From NCBI RefSeq assembly GCF_023016065.1, contig NZ_JALKAQ010000003.1, forward strand, positions 186,001-250,000: a stretch of 64,000 nt of DNA, given 5' to 3'. The notes below the pieces were generated by a model that searched no databases, had not been told where the DNA came from, and saw nothing but the letters and a program-made list of their open reading frames with translations. This document shows positions 50,993-61,791 of the stretch, in pieces (position 1 is the stretch's first letter; each line of letters starts with the position of its first letter). This stretch comes from Marinobacter sp. S0848L (GTDB taxonomy: Bacteria; Pseudomonadota; Gammaproteobacteria; Pseudomonadales; Oleiphilaceae). Made by a program: the position numbers and the translations under genes.

Positions 50993-52663
50993 TCATCTGA
51001 TTTGAGCTTGAGCCGGCTTCAGCACGGCATTTGCCATTTGGTGCAGAATGTCGATCTCGTCGGCAATACCTTCTGAGCTCGACAGTTCCTTTTGTTCTTT
51101 GAGAATGTCTTCCAAAATTTCGGGTGTGGTCAATGGGTTGGCCAGTACTACCCGGAACACTATGCAGGGAAAATGGTAGTAGCGCGCGGGTTCCAGTCGG
51201 GTCCGGGATACGAAGGCTTTACCGTGTTCCCGTTGAGTTTTCTGGATGAACTTGGTGATGCGGTTCAGGCAGCTGTTCATTTTTTCGGCCTGCAGCTCGT
51301 CGGCTACTGCCAGAGCCTCCTGCACGATATCCGGGCAATAACGATAGGTCAGGATGTTCAGTTCGGGCTCGGTGACCAGTTCGAAGTCCGGTTCGTTGGT
51401 GATCATGTTTGCGAACAGCTTGGCTTTTTCGATGCCCTGATCGATCAGGATTTCATAGCCTTCGCGGGCCAGAATCTTCAGGCCGGAATGGATCAGCATG
51501 GACATGCCCGGGCGTGAGCCTTCGAGCGTCGTGCTGCCCAGGTCGCGGGAACCTTTTCGAATAATGTATTGCGCGTGATGCTCGACCGCGCTGGCGAGGC
51601 TGGGGTCTTTGAATACCACCAGGCCCACGCCCATCGGTACGTATAGCTGTTTGTGGGCATCGAAGGTGACCGAGTCGGCTTTTTCGATGCCGCGTAATAG
51701 GCCGCGGTAGGTGCGGGAGAATAGAGTAGGCCCGCCCCAGGCGGCATCCACGTGAAAGTGTGCACCGAACTCGCGGGCGATATCCGACATGGCGTCGAGG
51801 GGGTCAACACTGCCGGTTTCGGTGGTGCCGGCAACGCCACAGATTGCCATGACTTTGATTTTCTGCCTTTGCAGTTCAAGGCATTTGTCGCGCAGGGCGT
51901 CGGTCTGGATGCGGTTGTTTTCGTCGGTTTCGACAGCAACCAGTGCATCGCGGCCCAGGCCCAGGACATCGGCGGCTTTGCGCAGGGAGTAGTGCCCGCG
52001 CTTTGACACGACGATAGCCGCGCCTTCGTAGCCGTAGTATTTCAGTGCTCTGAACAGCCCTTCTTCGTGTAGGCCCCGGAAGCTGCCTTCGGCCGGGAAG
52101 GCGCGGTTGCGGGCAACCCAGAGGGCGGTCAGGTTGGCGACGGTGCCGCCAGAGCACATGGCACCCAGAGAGTGCCGGGGGCTGTGCATCCATTTCCGGT
52201 AGAAGGAGCCGTCCTGGTCGTACACCAGCCGGTGGATCATTCCCAGTACCTGGCGCTCCATGGGTGTGAACGCTTTGGAGGTTTCGGTTTTGACCAGGTT
52301 CTGGTTCAGGGCAATCATGATTTTGGACAGCGGCAGCATGAAGTAGGGCAGTGCCGAGGTCATGTGTCCAATGAAGGCCGGGGATGCGGTGTGTACGGAG
52401 TTGGCAACCAGTTTGTCGAGCAGGAATTGGGCTTGCTCGGAAACGAATACGGGTTTTTCCGGGATGGCCGAATCGGCGAAGTTCTTTTCGACGTCAGACA
52501 GGTCCCGTTCGACGGCGACAATGTGTTCTTGAAGGAAGCCGGCGAGGTTTCGGGAGATGTTTTGGTCTATGCGGCTCAGCGTGGATTCCGGCGCTTCTGG
52601 CACCGTAAATACGCGATACATGGCCTCTACTGAGGCTTGGGCGGATTTTTTGTTTCCGGTCAT
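50993..52663 (-). CDS. panP: PLP-dependent aspartate 1-decarboxylase PanP (glutamate decarboxylase-like)
   Basis: PanP-type enzymes make beta-alanine from aspartate for pantothenate synthesis, replacing pyruvoyl PanD in some gammaproteobacteria. The 556-residue protein is a group II PLP decarboxylase: FHVDAAWGGPTLFS contains the Asp that binds the PLP ring, and SVTFDAHKQLYVPMGVGLV the Lys forming the Schiff base. HSLGAMCSGGTVANLTALWV is the phosphate-binding loop. Length and the long N-terminus match PanP better than GadB. The ATG at 52663 is preferred over the upstream 52675 start. Substrate not proven by sequence. Confidence 0.78.
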   Translation of the reverse strand: MTGNKKSAQASVEAMYRVFTVPEAPESTLSRIDQNISRNLAGFLQEHIVAVERDLSDVEKNFADSAIPEKPVFVSEQAQFLLDKLVANSVHTASPAFIGHMTSALPYFMLPLSKIMIALNQNLVKTETSKAFTPMERQVLGMIHRLVYDQDGSFYRKWMHSPRHSLGAMCSGGTVANLTALWVARNRAFPAEGSFRGLHEEGLFRALKYYGYEGAAIVVSKRGHYSLRKAADVLGLGRDALVAVETDENNRIQTDALRDKCLELQRQKIKVMAICGVAGTTETGSVDPLDAMSDIAREFGAHFHVDAAWGGPTLFSRTYRGLLRGIEKADSVTFDAHKQLYVPMGVGLVVFKDPSLASAVEHHAQYIIRKGSRDLGSTTLEGSRPGMSMLIHSGLKILAREGYEILIDQGIEKAKLFANMITNEPDFELVTEPELNILTYRYCPDIVQEALAVADELQAEKMNSCLNRITKFIQKTQREHGKAFVSRTRLEPARYYHFPCIVFRVVLANPLTTPEILEDILKEQKELSSSEGIADEIDILHQMANAVLKPAQAQIR

Positions 52664-52861
52664 AGAGCCACACACTTTCAGTGATTATCCGAGGGTTGGT
52701 TCCGGAAACCCTGCGGATGAGGGGCCAGGCGTGGCCTGGCAACATGTACTGCAGACCTGTCTGGTACTAGGTCATATGTCCCTGAGGAGCCGTAGTATAA
52801 GGCTTGATTTGCGTTGATGCCATGCCTTGGGGGGTTGGACTTTAGCCTTGTTGGTTTGGGT

Positions 52862-53212
52862 TCAGAGTATTTCTCGGTGGATGTCGAGTATGGCGGCGTC
52901 TATGCGGTCCTGGATGTCTTTTTCGACTTGGTCGAGGCGTTGGGTGATTTGTTGCGCGGAGTCGCCTAGGGCGGCGATGGTCCAGGTGGCGCAGTCGATG
53001 GCGTCGTGGTCGGCGGTTTCGCTGACCGCGAGATCGGGCTCTTTGCCCCAGATGGCTTTCATGGGGGTGAAGGCTTTGCGTTTGGCTTTCAGGTCTTCGC
53101 AGCCGTACAGCTGGAAGTGCAGGGTTAGCAGGCCTACATGGGGGGTGATGGTGTGTGGCTGTTGTTGTGGCGTTTTGCCTTCTTTGAGTAGTTTTCTTAG
53201 GGAGTCAGGCAT
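52862..53212 (-). CDS. DUF503-like small protein
   Basis: From the ATG at 53212 the protein has 116 residues. HVGLLTLHFQLYGCEDLKAKRKAF resembles the start of DUF503 (a strand followed by S/DLKxKR), and the later DHDAIDCATWTIAALGDSA and RLDQVEKDIQDRID match that ferredoxin-like fold. Function is unknown. The reading frame continues upstream to 53284 through part of repeat element 4, but this extension encodes nothing conserved. Element 4 lies 23 bases upstream, so it would be in this gene's 5' leader. Confidence 0.65.
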   Translation of the reverse strand: MPDSLRKLLKEGKTPQQQPHTITPHVGLLTLHFQLYGCEDLKAKRKAFTPMKAIWGKEPDLAVSETADHDAIDCATWTIAALGDSAQQITQRLDQVEKDIQDRIDAAILDIHREIL

Positions 53213-53235
53213 GCTTATTCCGTTCTGCGGTGCAG

Positions 53236-53348
53236 GAACCGCCGGGGAAGAGCTTTCCAAAAACCGCTCCTGCGGCACATCCATGTGGCGCTTCTGCTAC
53301 GCCATCCTTGGCTCCGCACATTTTTGGAAAGCTCTTCCCCGTCGGTTC
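53236..53348 (+). repeat. Intergenic palindromic element 4 (E4)
   Basis: Two 28-base arms (53236-53263 and 53321-53348) are complementary with one mismatch and enclose 57 bases. The centre reads CCGCTCCTGCGGCACATCC..., then CTTCTGCTACGCCATCCTTGG, nearly the same as element 2. It contains CACATCCATGTG and GCCATCCTTGGC mini-hairpins. The inner arm ends TTTCCAAAAA / TTTTTGGAAA are shared with element 3. It lies in the 208-base gap between aidB and the DUF503-like gene, both on the minus strand. Confidence 0.9.
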
Positions 53349-53420
53349 TCAAACTTTGAGGGGGAGTCCTCGTGGCAAGCAGAATTTATGAGGCCGGACG
53401 AAAACTCCTCTAATTTCCCC

Positions 53421-55127
53421 CTAGCCTACTATAGGCGTTGCTCGTTTGATAATAGCCGCGGCGTTGGTGCCGGAAGGCAGGTTGCCGTAGTTCATGCCGC
53501 CGTTGTTTTGCAGGCGGGAGGCGCAGAAGGCGTCGGCTACGTGTTGGTTGCCGAAACGCAGCAGTACGGATGCCTGCATGGCTAGGGCAAGGCGGTCGAC
53601 GAGGTTTCTGGCGCGGTACTGGAAGTCGCTGATGTCGGAGAAGTCGGCTTGCAGTTGGGCCAGGAATTGGTCGAAGCGGCGGTCGGTGCCTTTGGCTTCG
53701 GCGGCTTCTTTGAAGAAGACGTCGAGGGTTTCGGGTTCTTTTTGGATGGCGCGCAGGGTGTCCAGGCATTGGACGTTGCCGCTGCCTTCCCAGATGGCGT
53801 TGACGGGGGATTCCCGGAACAGTCGGGGCATGATGCAGTCTTCCATCACGCCGCTGCCGCCGATGCATTCCATGGCTTCGTAGGCGTGGTTGGGGGTGCG
53901 CTTGCAGATCCAGTATTTGCCGACGGGGGTGGCCAGGCGGGCCAGTAGGCGTTCGTGTTCGTTGTTCTGGTTGTCCAAGGCCCGTGCGACTCGCATGGTG
54001 TAGGCGAGGGCGGCTTCGTTTTCGATGGTCAGGTCGGCCAGTACGTTTTGCATTAAGGGCTGGTCGCTCAGGCGGGCACCGAAGGCGCTGCGGTTGTGGC
54101 AGTGGTGCGCGGCTTGGGCGACGGCCTGGCGCATGCCGGCGGAGCTTCCGATCATGCAGTCGAAGCGGGTCATGGCGACCATTTCGATGATGGTGGGTAC
54201 GCCGCGGCCTTCTTCGCCGACCATCCAGGCCATGGCGCCGCGCAGTTCAACTTCGCTGGAGGCGTTGGCGACGTTGCCCATTTTGTTTTTCAGTTGCTGG
54301 ATCTGCCACGGGTTTTTGCTGCGGTCGGGGCGCCAGCGGGGCATCAGGAAGCAGGACAAACCGTTGGTGGTTTGCGCCAGTACCAGGAAGGCGTCGCACA
54401 TGGGGGCGGAGACGAACCATTTGTGGCCCACCAGTTCGTAGGCTTGGCCGGGGCCTTCGGCACCGATTGGATAGGCGCGGGTGGTGTTGGCGCGTACGTC
54501 GCTGCCGCCTTGTTTTTCGGTCATCGCCATGCCGATGGTGACGGCTGTTTTTTCGCTGTCTGGCAGGTTGCGGCCGTCGTAGGCGTTGGTCAGGATTTTT
54601 TGTTCCCAAAGCTTCGCCAGTTCCGGTTGTTTGCGGATCGACGGGATAGCGGCGAAGGTCATGGTGATTGGGCAGCAATGGGCGGCTTCTACCTGGGAGT
54701 GCATGTAGTATTTAGCGGCCCGGGCTACGTGGGCGCCCTGTCCCGGGTTTGCCCATGGGGAGCTGTGTAGCCCGTTTTCCAGCGCGGCGGTCATCAATTG
54801 GTGATAAGCCGGGTGAAAGGTGACTTCGTCGATTCGGTGACCGTAGCGGTCATGGGTGCGGAAGCTGGGTTTGTTGTGGTTGGCCTGATGGCCCAGTTCG
54901 ATGGTGTCGGCTTTTCCGGCCCAGGCGCCAAAGTGGGTCAGGCTTTCGCTGGCGTGGCCGGCCCCTTCGCGTAATACGGCTTCACGCAGGGCAATGTCTT
55001 GTTCGAACAGGTTGTAATCCGCCAGCGCTTTCGGCTGGTTGATCACCTCGTGGGTTGCGGCCAGATAGCGATCGGTTTGAGGCGCGTCGGTGTTGTGATC
55101 GCGGGCGGTGTCTAGCGGCTTGCTCAT
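53421..55127 (-). CDS. aidB: AidB-like acyl-CoA dehydrogenase
   Basis: AidB is an FAD-containing acyl-CoA dehydrogenase relative linked in E. coli to DNA-alkylation protection. The 568-residue length is slightly longer than E. coli AidB (about 541). Signature blocks are GMAMTEKQGGSDVRANTTRA, LVGHKWFVSAPMCDAFLVLA, and YEAMECIGGSGVMEDC with the downstream RLFRESPVNAIWEGSGNVQC. The ATG follows AGGAGCTAACT and lies 2 bases after the tetR stop, so both are one operon. An ordinary acyl-CoA dehydrogenase role under a TetR fatty-acid regulator is an equal alternative. Confidence 0.88.
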   Translation of the reverse strand: MSKPLDTARDHNTDAPQTDRYLAATHEVINQPKALADYNLFEQDIALREAVLREGAGHASESLTHFGAWAGKADTIELGHQANHNKPSFRTHDRYGHRIDEVTFHPAYHQLMTAALENGLHSSPWANPGQGAHVARAAKYYMHSQVEAAHCCPITMTFAAIPSIRKQPELAKLWEQKILTNAYDGRNLPDSEKTAVTIGMAMTEKQGGSDVRANTTRAYPIGAEGPGQAYELVGHKWFVSAPMCDAFLVLAQTTNGLSCFLMPRWRPDRSKNPWQIQQLKNKMGNVANASSEVELRGAMAWMVGEEGRGVPTIIEMVAMTRFDCMIGSSAGMRQAVAQAAHHCHNRSAFGARLSDQPLMQNVLADLTIENEAALAYTMRVARALDNQNNEHERLLARLATPVGKYWICKRTPNHAYEAMECIGGSGVMEDCIMPRLFRESPVNAIWEGSGNVQCLDTLRAIQKEPETLDVFFKEAAEAKGTDRRFDQFLAQLQADFSDISDFQYRARNLVDRLALAMQASVLLRFGNQHVADAFCASRLQNNGGMNYGNLPSGTNAAAIIKRATPIVG

Positions 55128-55129
55128 AG

Positions 55130-55759
55130 TTAGCTCCTGGTGCCGGTCAACCCCCTTACGCAGTAGCGAACGATGGTGTTGATCAGCGCTTCTTGATCAG
55201 TTTTTGTTGTTGGCAAAGAGGCTGTCTGTGCCGGTGACAGCGGTCCGACAAGTGATTCCGATATGGCACCTACCAGACAAGTGCTTGTTACTCGGGCATC
55301 TTGGTCGGGTATGGAGCCGTCTGCTATGCCTTCCTGAATGATTTTCTCGAATAGGTTGGCGTAAGCCTTTCTGTATAACAGCCGTTCCTCTTCAACCTTT
55401 GGATCGACGGGTTCAGCAATCAATGCCCAGGCTTGCGTCGGCCCTTTCAGCGCGCGTCTGGCGAAGTGATGCAGGGCGTGGTTCAGACGCTGAACGGCAT
55501 TGCCTTCTACGGCCAATGCTTCGGCCACTTTGTCGACTTCACGTTGTGTAGCCAGCCGAAAAATTTCGGCAAACAACTCTTCCCGAGACTCGAAATGGCG
55601 GTAGATGGTGCCGGTTGCGACGCCCGCCAAACTGGCAATCGTTGTGATTCGAGCGCTGCGAAAGCCGTTCTCGGCGACGCATTGAGCCGTACATTTAAGA
55701 ATGTTTTGGCGTGCCTCGGCTTTTCGCTGGCGCATTTTGTCGGTTTCACGATAGGCCAT
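55130..55759 (-). CDS. TetR family transcriptional regulator
   Basis: The 209-residue protein has an N-terminal TetR helix-turn-helix: KAEARQNILKCTAQCVAENG, then RITTIASLAGVATGTIYRHFE (about 36-56). The C-terminal ligand domain (about 70-209) is all-helical, and includes NHALHHFARRALKGPTQAWA. It lies directly upstream of aidB and probably represses it together with itself. The inducer is unknown; acyl-CoA is a guess from the regulated gene. Confidence 0.9.
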   Translation of the reverse strand: MAYRETDKMRQRKAEARQNILKCTAQCVAENGFRSARITTIASLAGVATGTIYRHFESREELFAEIFRLATQREVDKVAEALAVEGNAVQRLNHALHHFARRALKGPTQAWALIAEPVDPKVEEERLLYRKAYANLFEKIIQEGIADGSIPDQDARVTSTCLVGAISESLVGPLSPAQTASLPTTKTDQEALINTIVRYCVRGLTGTRS

Positions 55760-55776
55760 GCTGCCTTCCTAAGTAG

Positions 55777-55790
55777 TGAATCACTGTTCA
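55777..55790 (-). promoter_or_regulatory. Candidate TetR operator
   Basis: TGAATCACTGTTCA is a small inverted repeat (TGAA...TTCA), 17 bases upstream of the tetR start, in a size and place usual for TetR-family autorepression. The rest of the 270-base gap to 56029 is AT-rich (for example 55830-55890) and I see no gene or strong structure in it. Confidence 0.4.
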
Positions 55791-56029
55791 TTCTTTGTGT
55801 CAATCAATGACAGCTTAGATGGTTCTTAATTATGGGCTATAAAATCAATAAGTTAATATAAATTACAAAATGTTACAAAAAAGAATGAAGACGCAAATAG
55901 CGCGTTTAATAAAAGCGGATTATAAAGACGCCAAGACGAGGTCTTAATGGGGCGTTCGTCGAGGTAGTTTTGCCTGCCAGCGCGCCTTCAGAGCGCGGTT
56001 GGCGGAGTTTTCGTTGATGGAGAAAAAGC

Positions 56030-56251
56030 ATGAGTGAATTCGACGAAGGCAGTTTGGATCAATCCGGAAGTTGGGTCGGGGAAGGCGATGACAATCATTC
56101 GGTGGCGAGCCGGGCTCGGGTACGGGCACAGTTGCAGGCGGACATCGAAGCCTTTTTGCAATGTGGAGGCAAAATTGAAGAGGTTGATTCGACATTGAAG
56201 TCGAATGCTTCTCGCAAGGTGGATGCGGGCTTCAACAATCGTACGCTCTAA
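56030..56251 (+). CDS. SutA-like small acidic protein
   Basis: The 73-residue protein begins with an acidic, likely disordered stretch (EFDEGSLDQSGSWVGEGDD), followed by a helix RVRAQLQADIEAFLQCGGKI and a tail ending GFNNRTL. The order acidic region, helix, FLxxGGKIxEV and basic tail resembles Pseudomonas SutA, an RNA-polymerase-binding protein that raises transcription of growth genes in slow-growing cells. The similarity is limited to short motifs. Start ATG 56030 after GAGAAAAAGC. A hairpin follows the stop. It precedes hemB but probably has its own transcript. Confidence 0.5.
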   Translation: MSEFDEGSLDQSGSWVGEGDDNHSVASRARVRAQLQADIEAFLQCGGKIEEVDSTLKSNASRKVDAGFNNRTL

Positions 56252-56260
56252 AGCGCTTCG

Positions 56261-56291
56261 ATTCGGGCGGTGTTCGGCTAGCCGCCCGAAT
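56261..56291 (+). terminator. Hairpin after the SutA-like gene
   Basis: ATTCGGGCGG (56261-56270) and CCGCCCGAAT (56282-56291) form a perfect 10-bp stem with an 11-base loop, 9 bases after the stop codon. It is followed by TCCCATTTCGTT, a poor T-tract, so termination would be partial or Rho-assisted. Confidence 0.5.
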
Positions 56292-56365
56292 TCCCATTTC
56301 GTTGTCTCCCCCGCAATGACGCACATGACCGCGGGCCTGCACCAAAGCGCCTCTGAGGTGTATGA

Positions 56366-57436
<1,071 letters not shown>

Positions 57437-57479
57437 CGCACAAGCAGGCCGTTCGCGTCTGATAGGGAAGCAAAGAGCG

Positions 57480-59630
57480 ATGACAACTGAAATAACAAAA
57501 GCAAAATCAGTCACAAGCGATGACTTGAGTGTGCCCGCTCCGGTTGAGGTTCCGCCGGTTGGTGAACAGGTCAATCTGGACGCTAGTGAGAACTGGTTTA
57601 ACCGGGAGTTGAGCCAGCTCCAGTTTAATTACCGGGTGCTAAAGCAAGCCATGGACCCGGCGCATCCGCTGATTAACCGGCTGATTTTTTGCTGTATTTT
57701 CAGTAGCAACCTGGATGAGTTTTTCGAAATCCGGGTTGCCGGCCTGCGTGAACAATTAAAGTATGGGCGGGAAACCGTTGGTGCTGATGGCATTCAGCCC
57801 GAGCAGGCGTTGGCCGAAATCAGTCGTGTCGCTCATGAGTATATTGAAGAGCAGTACGACATTCTCAATAACGTGCTGTTTCCGGAGCTGGAAAAGGAAA
57901 ACATCCACTTTATTCGTCGTCGGGAATGGACACCGGCGCAAGCTGAGTGGGTCCGAAACTACTTCGATGATGAAATCCTGCCGGTGGTCAGCCCGATCGG
58001 GTTGGACCCTTCGCACCCGTTTCCACGCCTGGTTAACAAGAGCCTGAACTTTATTGTCGAGCTGGATGGCAAAGACGCATTTGGTCGTGAAACCGGAATG
58101 GCAATTTTGCCGGCCCCCCGCTCGTTGCCGCGTTTGGTGCGCCTGCCAGACGAGGTTTGTGAGGGTGGCGAGAACTTGGTGTTCTTGTCATCGATGATTC
58201 ACGCCCACGCCGACGAGCTGTTCCCAGGCATGGAAGTGAAAGGCTGCTACCAGTTCCGCCTGACCCGCAACGCAGATCTGGAACTGGAAGACGATCTGGA
58301 AGATCTGGCCTCTGCACTTCGGGGTGAATTGCTGAGCCGCCGATTTGGTGACGGTGTGCGTTTGGAGGTGGCCGATAACTGTCCGGAAGAGCTGGTGCAC
58401 TTCCTGCTGCGAGAGTTTGGCCTCGGCGAAAGAGACCTCTACCGCGTAAATGGGCCGGTGAACCTGACCCGGCTGTTGGCCGTGAGCGGTTTGGTTGAGC
58501 GCCCGGACCTGACCTATTCCAGTTTTTCCCCGGCCATTCCCCGGCAGATACGCAGTAAGGAATCGATGTTCGATGCGATTCGCAAACGTCCGATTCTGTT
58601 ATCGCATCCGTTCGAGAACTTCAGTTCGGTTGTGGATTTGTTGCGCCAGGCGGCGAAAGACCCTCAGGTATTGGCTATCCGGCAGACGCTCTACCGGGCC
58701 GGTACGGGTTCGGAAATTGTCGAAGCGCTGGCTGATGCAGCCCGTCGCGGCAAAGAAGTGACCGCGGTGATTGAACTGCGGGCGCGCTTCAGTGAAGCGG
58801 AAAACCTTGAGCTGGCCAGCCGGTTGCAGGAGGCGGGTGTTATCGTGGTGTACGGGGTGGTGGGTTACAAAACCCACGCCAAGATGTTGCTGATTGTACG
58901 CCGGGAAGAGGGCAAGTTGTCCCGCTATGTGCATCTCGGTACGGGCAACTATCATGCCGGAAACGCGCGTTTATACACCGATTACAGCTTCATGACCTGT
59001 GATGAATCCATCGGGGATGATGTGAATAAGCTGTTTCAGCAATTGACCGGTATGGGCAAGGCGCTGAAGATCAAAAAGCTGTTCCATGCGCCGTTTTCCA
59101 TGCACAAACGTCTGATCAGCCTCATTGAGCGGGAAGCCGGTTACGGTAAAAATGGCCGCATTATTTTCAAGTTTAATGCGCTGACCGACGCGCAACTGAT
59201 CAAAGCTCTCTATCGAGCCTCGCAAGCGGGGGTGCAGATTGATCTGATTATCCGCGGCATTTGCTGTCTGCGTCCCGGGGTGCCGGGGCTGTCGGATAAC
59301 ATTCGGGTGCGCTCTATTGTCGGGCGTTTTCTGGAACACACGCGTATTTACTACTTCGAGAATCAGGGCAAGCCGGATGTCTATTGTGCCAGTGCCGATG
59401 GTATGGAACGTAACATGCTGAGCCGCATCGAAGTGGCGTTTCCGATTGAAGAGCCCGCGTTGATCGCGCGCTTGCAGGAAGATCTGGACGCTTACCTTGC
59501 CGACAATTGCCAGTCATGGATGTTGCAGCCCGACGGCAGTTACATCCAGAACCAGCCTGCCGAAGGCGAACCGCGAGTGGCAGCGCAGCTGGTGTTGCTG
59601 GAGCGGCTGACGGGCAAACCCGGCTCATAG
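57480..59630 (+). CDS. ppk1: Polyphosphate kinase 1
   Basis: PPK1 makes long-chain polyphosphate from ATP. The 716-residue protein has the N-terminal domain start [17 protein letters not shown], the head domain, and two catalytic C domains: [38 protein letters not shown], then the phosphorylated His in [15 protein letters not shown] and a second conserved His in [17 protein letters not shown]. No exopolyphosphatase gene is adjacent. ATG at 57480 behind GGAAGCAAAGAG. With pst, pit and phoBR it belongs to this window's phosphate-handling set. Confidence 0.97.
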   Translation: MTTEITKAKSVTSDDLSVPAPVEVPPVGEQVNLDASENWFNRELSQLQFNYRVLKQAMDPAHPLINRLIFCCIFSSNLDEFFEIRVAGLREQLKYGRETVGADGIQPEQALAEISRVAHEYIEEQYDILNNVLFPELEKENIHFIRRREWTPAQAEWVRNYFDDEILPVVSPIGLDPSHPFPRLVNKSLNFIVELDGKDAFGRETGMAILPAPRSLPRLVRLPDEVCEGGENLVFLSSMIHAHADELFPGMEVKGCYQFRLTRNADLELEDDLEDLASALRGELLSRRFGDGVRLEVADNCPEELVHFLLREFGLGERDLYRVNGPVNLTRLLAVSGLVERPDLTYSSFSPAIPRQIRSKESMFDAIRKRPILLSHPFENFSSVVDLLRQAAKDPQVLAIRQTLYRAGTGSEIVEALADAARRGKEVTAVIELRARFSEAENLELASRLQEAGVIVVYGVVGYKTHAKMLLIVRREEGKLSRYVHLGTGNYHAGNARLYTDYSFMTCDESIGDDVNKLFQQLTGMGKALKIKKLFHAPFSMHKRLISLIEREAGYGKNGRIIFKFNALTDAQLIKALYRASQAGVQIDLIIRGICCLRPGVPGLSDNIRVRSIVGRFLEHTRIYYFENQGKPDVYCASADGMERNMLSRIEVAFPIEEPALIARLQEDLDAYLADNCQSWMLQPDGSYIQNQPAEGEPRVAAQLVLLERLTGKPGS

Positions 59631-59685
59631 CGTTCAGGCAACGAACAGTAACTCACAACGCCTTGTGCGACAAAGGGAAGATACA

Positions 59686-60978
59686 TTGAAATTGAATAAA
59701 TGGACGATGATTGGCTCAGCCGTATTGCTGGTTGCGGGTGTGGCACCTTGGGCCGTGGGTTACGTGACGGAGCAGCAATGGCTGGAGGCAACCGAGGAGG
59801 TGAACCAGTCGCAGCCGTTTGTTCGATTAGAAACCGATCGCTACGAGCGGGGCGTGTTCAGTGCCGAGGCCAGCGGCACACTGGCGTTGATGGATCCGAA
59901 AACCGGCGAAACGGACCAGATCGGGTTCAAAGTAGCCATTTCCCATGGCGTAACCGGAAGTTTGTTGGCTTTCAGTCCGAAGGGTGGCTGGCAGCATGAG
60001 GGTACCCGATGGTTGGAAGATGAAGAGCCAAGCCTGACTTTGGAAACCCGGCTTTGGGGGGCCGCCGTTGTCGAGTTTCAGGCTCCGCCGGTGTCGTTTG
60101 AACAACCTGACAGGCCCGAATCGGTCAGTGCCAGTGGCGGCTTTGCCCGGGTCGAAGTTTGCCGTATGGGTGAGCAGGCTGAGGTGTTGGTGGTGTGGCC
60201 GGAGTTGAGCATGCTGGGCCCCCGGGCTGAAGTAAAACTTCAGGATCTGCACGTCGAACAGAGCATGGCGCTGCTGAGCGGTGATGTCTGGACCGGTACG
60301 GGCACGATGTCGCTGGGGGCTCTGGTGGTTGATAGCGCGGAACTTCCCGCGGTATCGGTCAGCAATGTTTCTTTTGAAACCCGTAGTGAAGCCAGCAACA
60401 GCGGTCAGACGCTTGATTCAGAGGCGGTGTTGGCGGTGGACTCTGTCAGCATCGAGGATGCCGAATATGGCCCGCATCGGGTGGCGGTGTCGGTTGATCA
60501 TTTGGATGTTGCGAGCTGGAACGAGTTCAGTTCGGCCATGACGGATATGCAGTTGCTGGCAATGAATGCGGGGGCCGATCCGCGTTCGACGTATCAGCAG
60601 CAAATGGCAGTAATGCAGCGGTTCAACGAAGCCGTGCGAGGGTTGGCGGCCAACGGCTTTTCCGTCGGTGTTCGGGAGTTGAGTCTGGCTACGCCAGAGG
60701 GCGAGATTCAGGGTTCTCTGGATGTTTCACACCCTGAACTGTCGGAAGATGAGCGGGCCAATATGCTGATGGTGATGCAGCGTTTGGTCGGTTCGGTGGA
60801 TGTGACAGTGCCGTTGGCGCTGGCTGAGCAATACCCGGCGGTGCGCATGCAGTTGTCGCCATTGATCAAGCAGGGGTTGTTGGTTCGCGACGGTGATGAG
60901 TTGGTGATGAAGGGCCAGATGGAAGATTTGGTGCTGGATATTAACGGCGTTCAGATTCCGCTGCCGCCGCTGCTTTAA
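59686..60978 (+). CDS. DUF945 (YdgA-like) envelope protein
   Basis: From a TTG at 59686 behind AAGGGAAG, the protein has 430 residues. A single N-terminal membrane helix (KWTMIGSAVLLVAGVAPWAVG) anchors a large periplasmic part rich in beta strands. The short motif after the helix, VTEQQWLEATEEVNQSQPFVRLETDRYERGVFSA in outline (only its RYERG core is decisive), is typical of DUF945. The C-terminal half resembles other members (VDVTVPLALAEQYP). Function is unknown; E. coli YdgA is a similar inner-membrane protein. A GTG at 59665 is an alternative start without a ribosome site. Confidence 0.8.
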   Translation: MKLNKWTMIGSAVLLVAGVAPWAVGYVTEQQWLEATEEVNQSQPFVRLETDRYERGVFSAEASGTLALMDPKTGETDQIGFKVAISHGVTGSLLAFSPKGGWQHEGTRWLEDEEPSLTLETRLWGAAVVEFQAPPVSFEQPDRPESVSASGGFARVEVCRMGEQAEVLVVWPELSMLGPRAEVKLQDLHVEQSMALLSGDVWTGTGTMSLGALVVDSAELPAVSVSNVSFETRSEASNSGQTLDSEAVLAVDSVSIEDAEYGPHRVAVSVDHLDVASWNEFSSAMTDMQLLAMNAGADPRSTYQQQMAVMQRFNEAVRGLAANGFSVGVRELSLATPEGEIQGSLDVSHPELSEDERANMLMVMQRLVGSVDVTVPLALAEQYPAVRMQLSPLIKQGLLVRDGDELVMKGQMEDLVLDINGVQIPLPPLL

Positions 60979-60988
60979 GTCGGTTTTG

Positions 60989-61025
60989 GCACCACCGCTG
61001 GCCGGTGGTGCTTTTCCTTTCTTTT
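60989..61025 (+). terminator. Rho-independent terminator after the DUF945 gene
   Basis: GCACCACCG (60989-60997) and CGGTGGTGC (61003-61011) form a perfect 9-bp stem with a five-base loop, followed by TTTTCCTTTCTTTTC. It lies between the convergent DUF945 and coaD genes and is clearly oriented for the plus strand. Confidence 0.92.
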
Positions 61026-61035
61026 CTTTGCAGAA

Positions 61036-61730
<695 letters not shown>

Positions 61731-61791
61731 AGGCCGGCGCTCCCAGCTTGGGTGCTCGTCTCCCCGATCACAATCCAATGTTTTTTTGATC

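Noticed and set aside
53213-53284. N-terminal extension of the DUF503-like protein
   Set aside because: The extra codons come from repeat element 4; the ATG at 53212 gives the normal family start.
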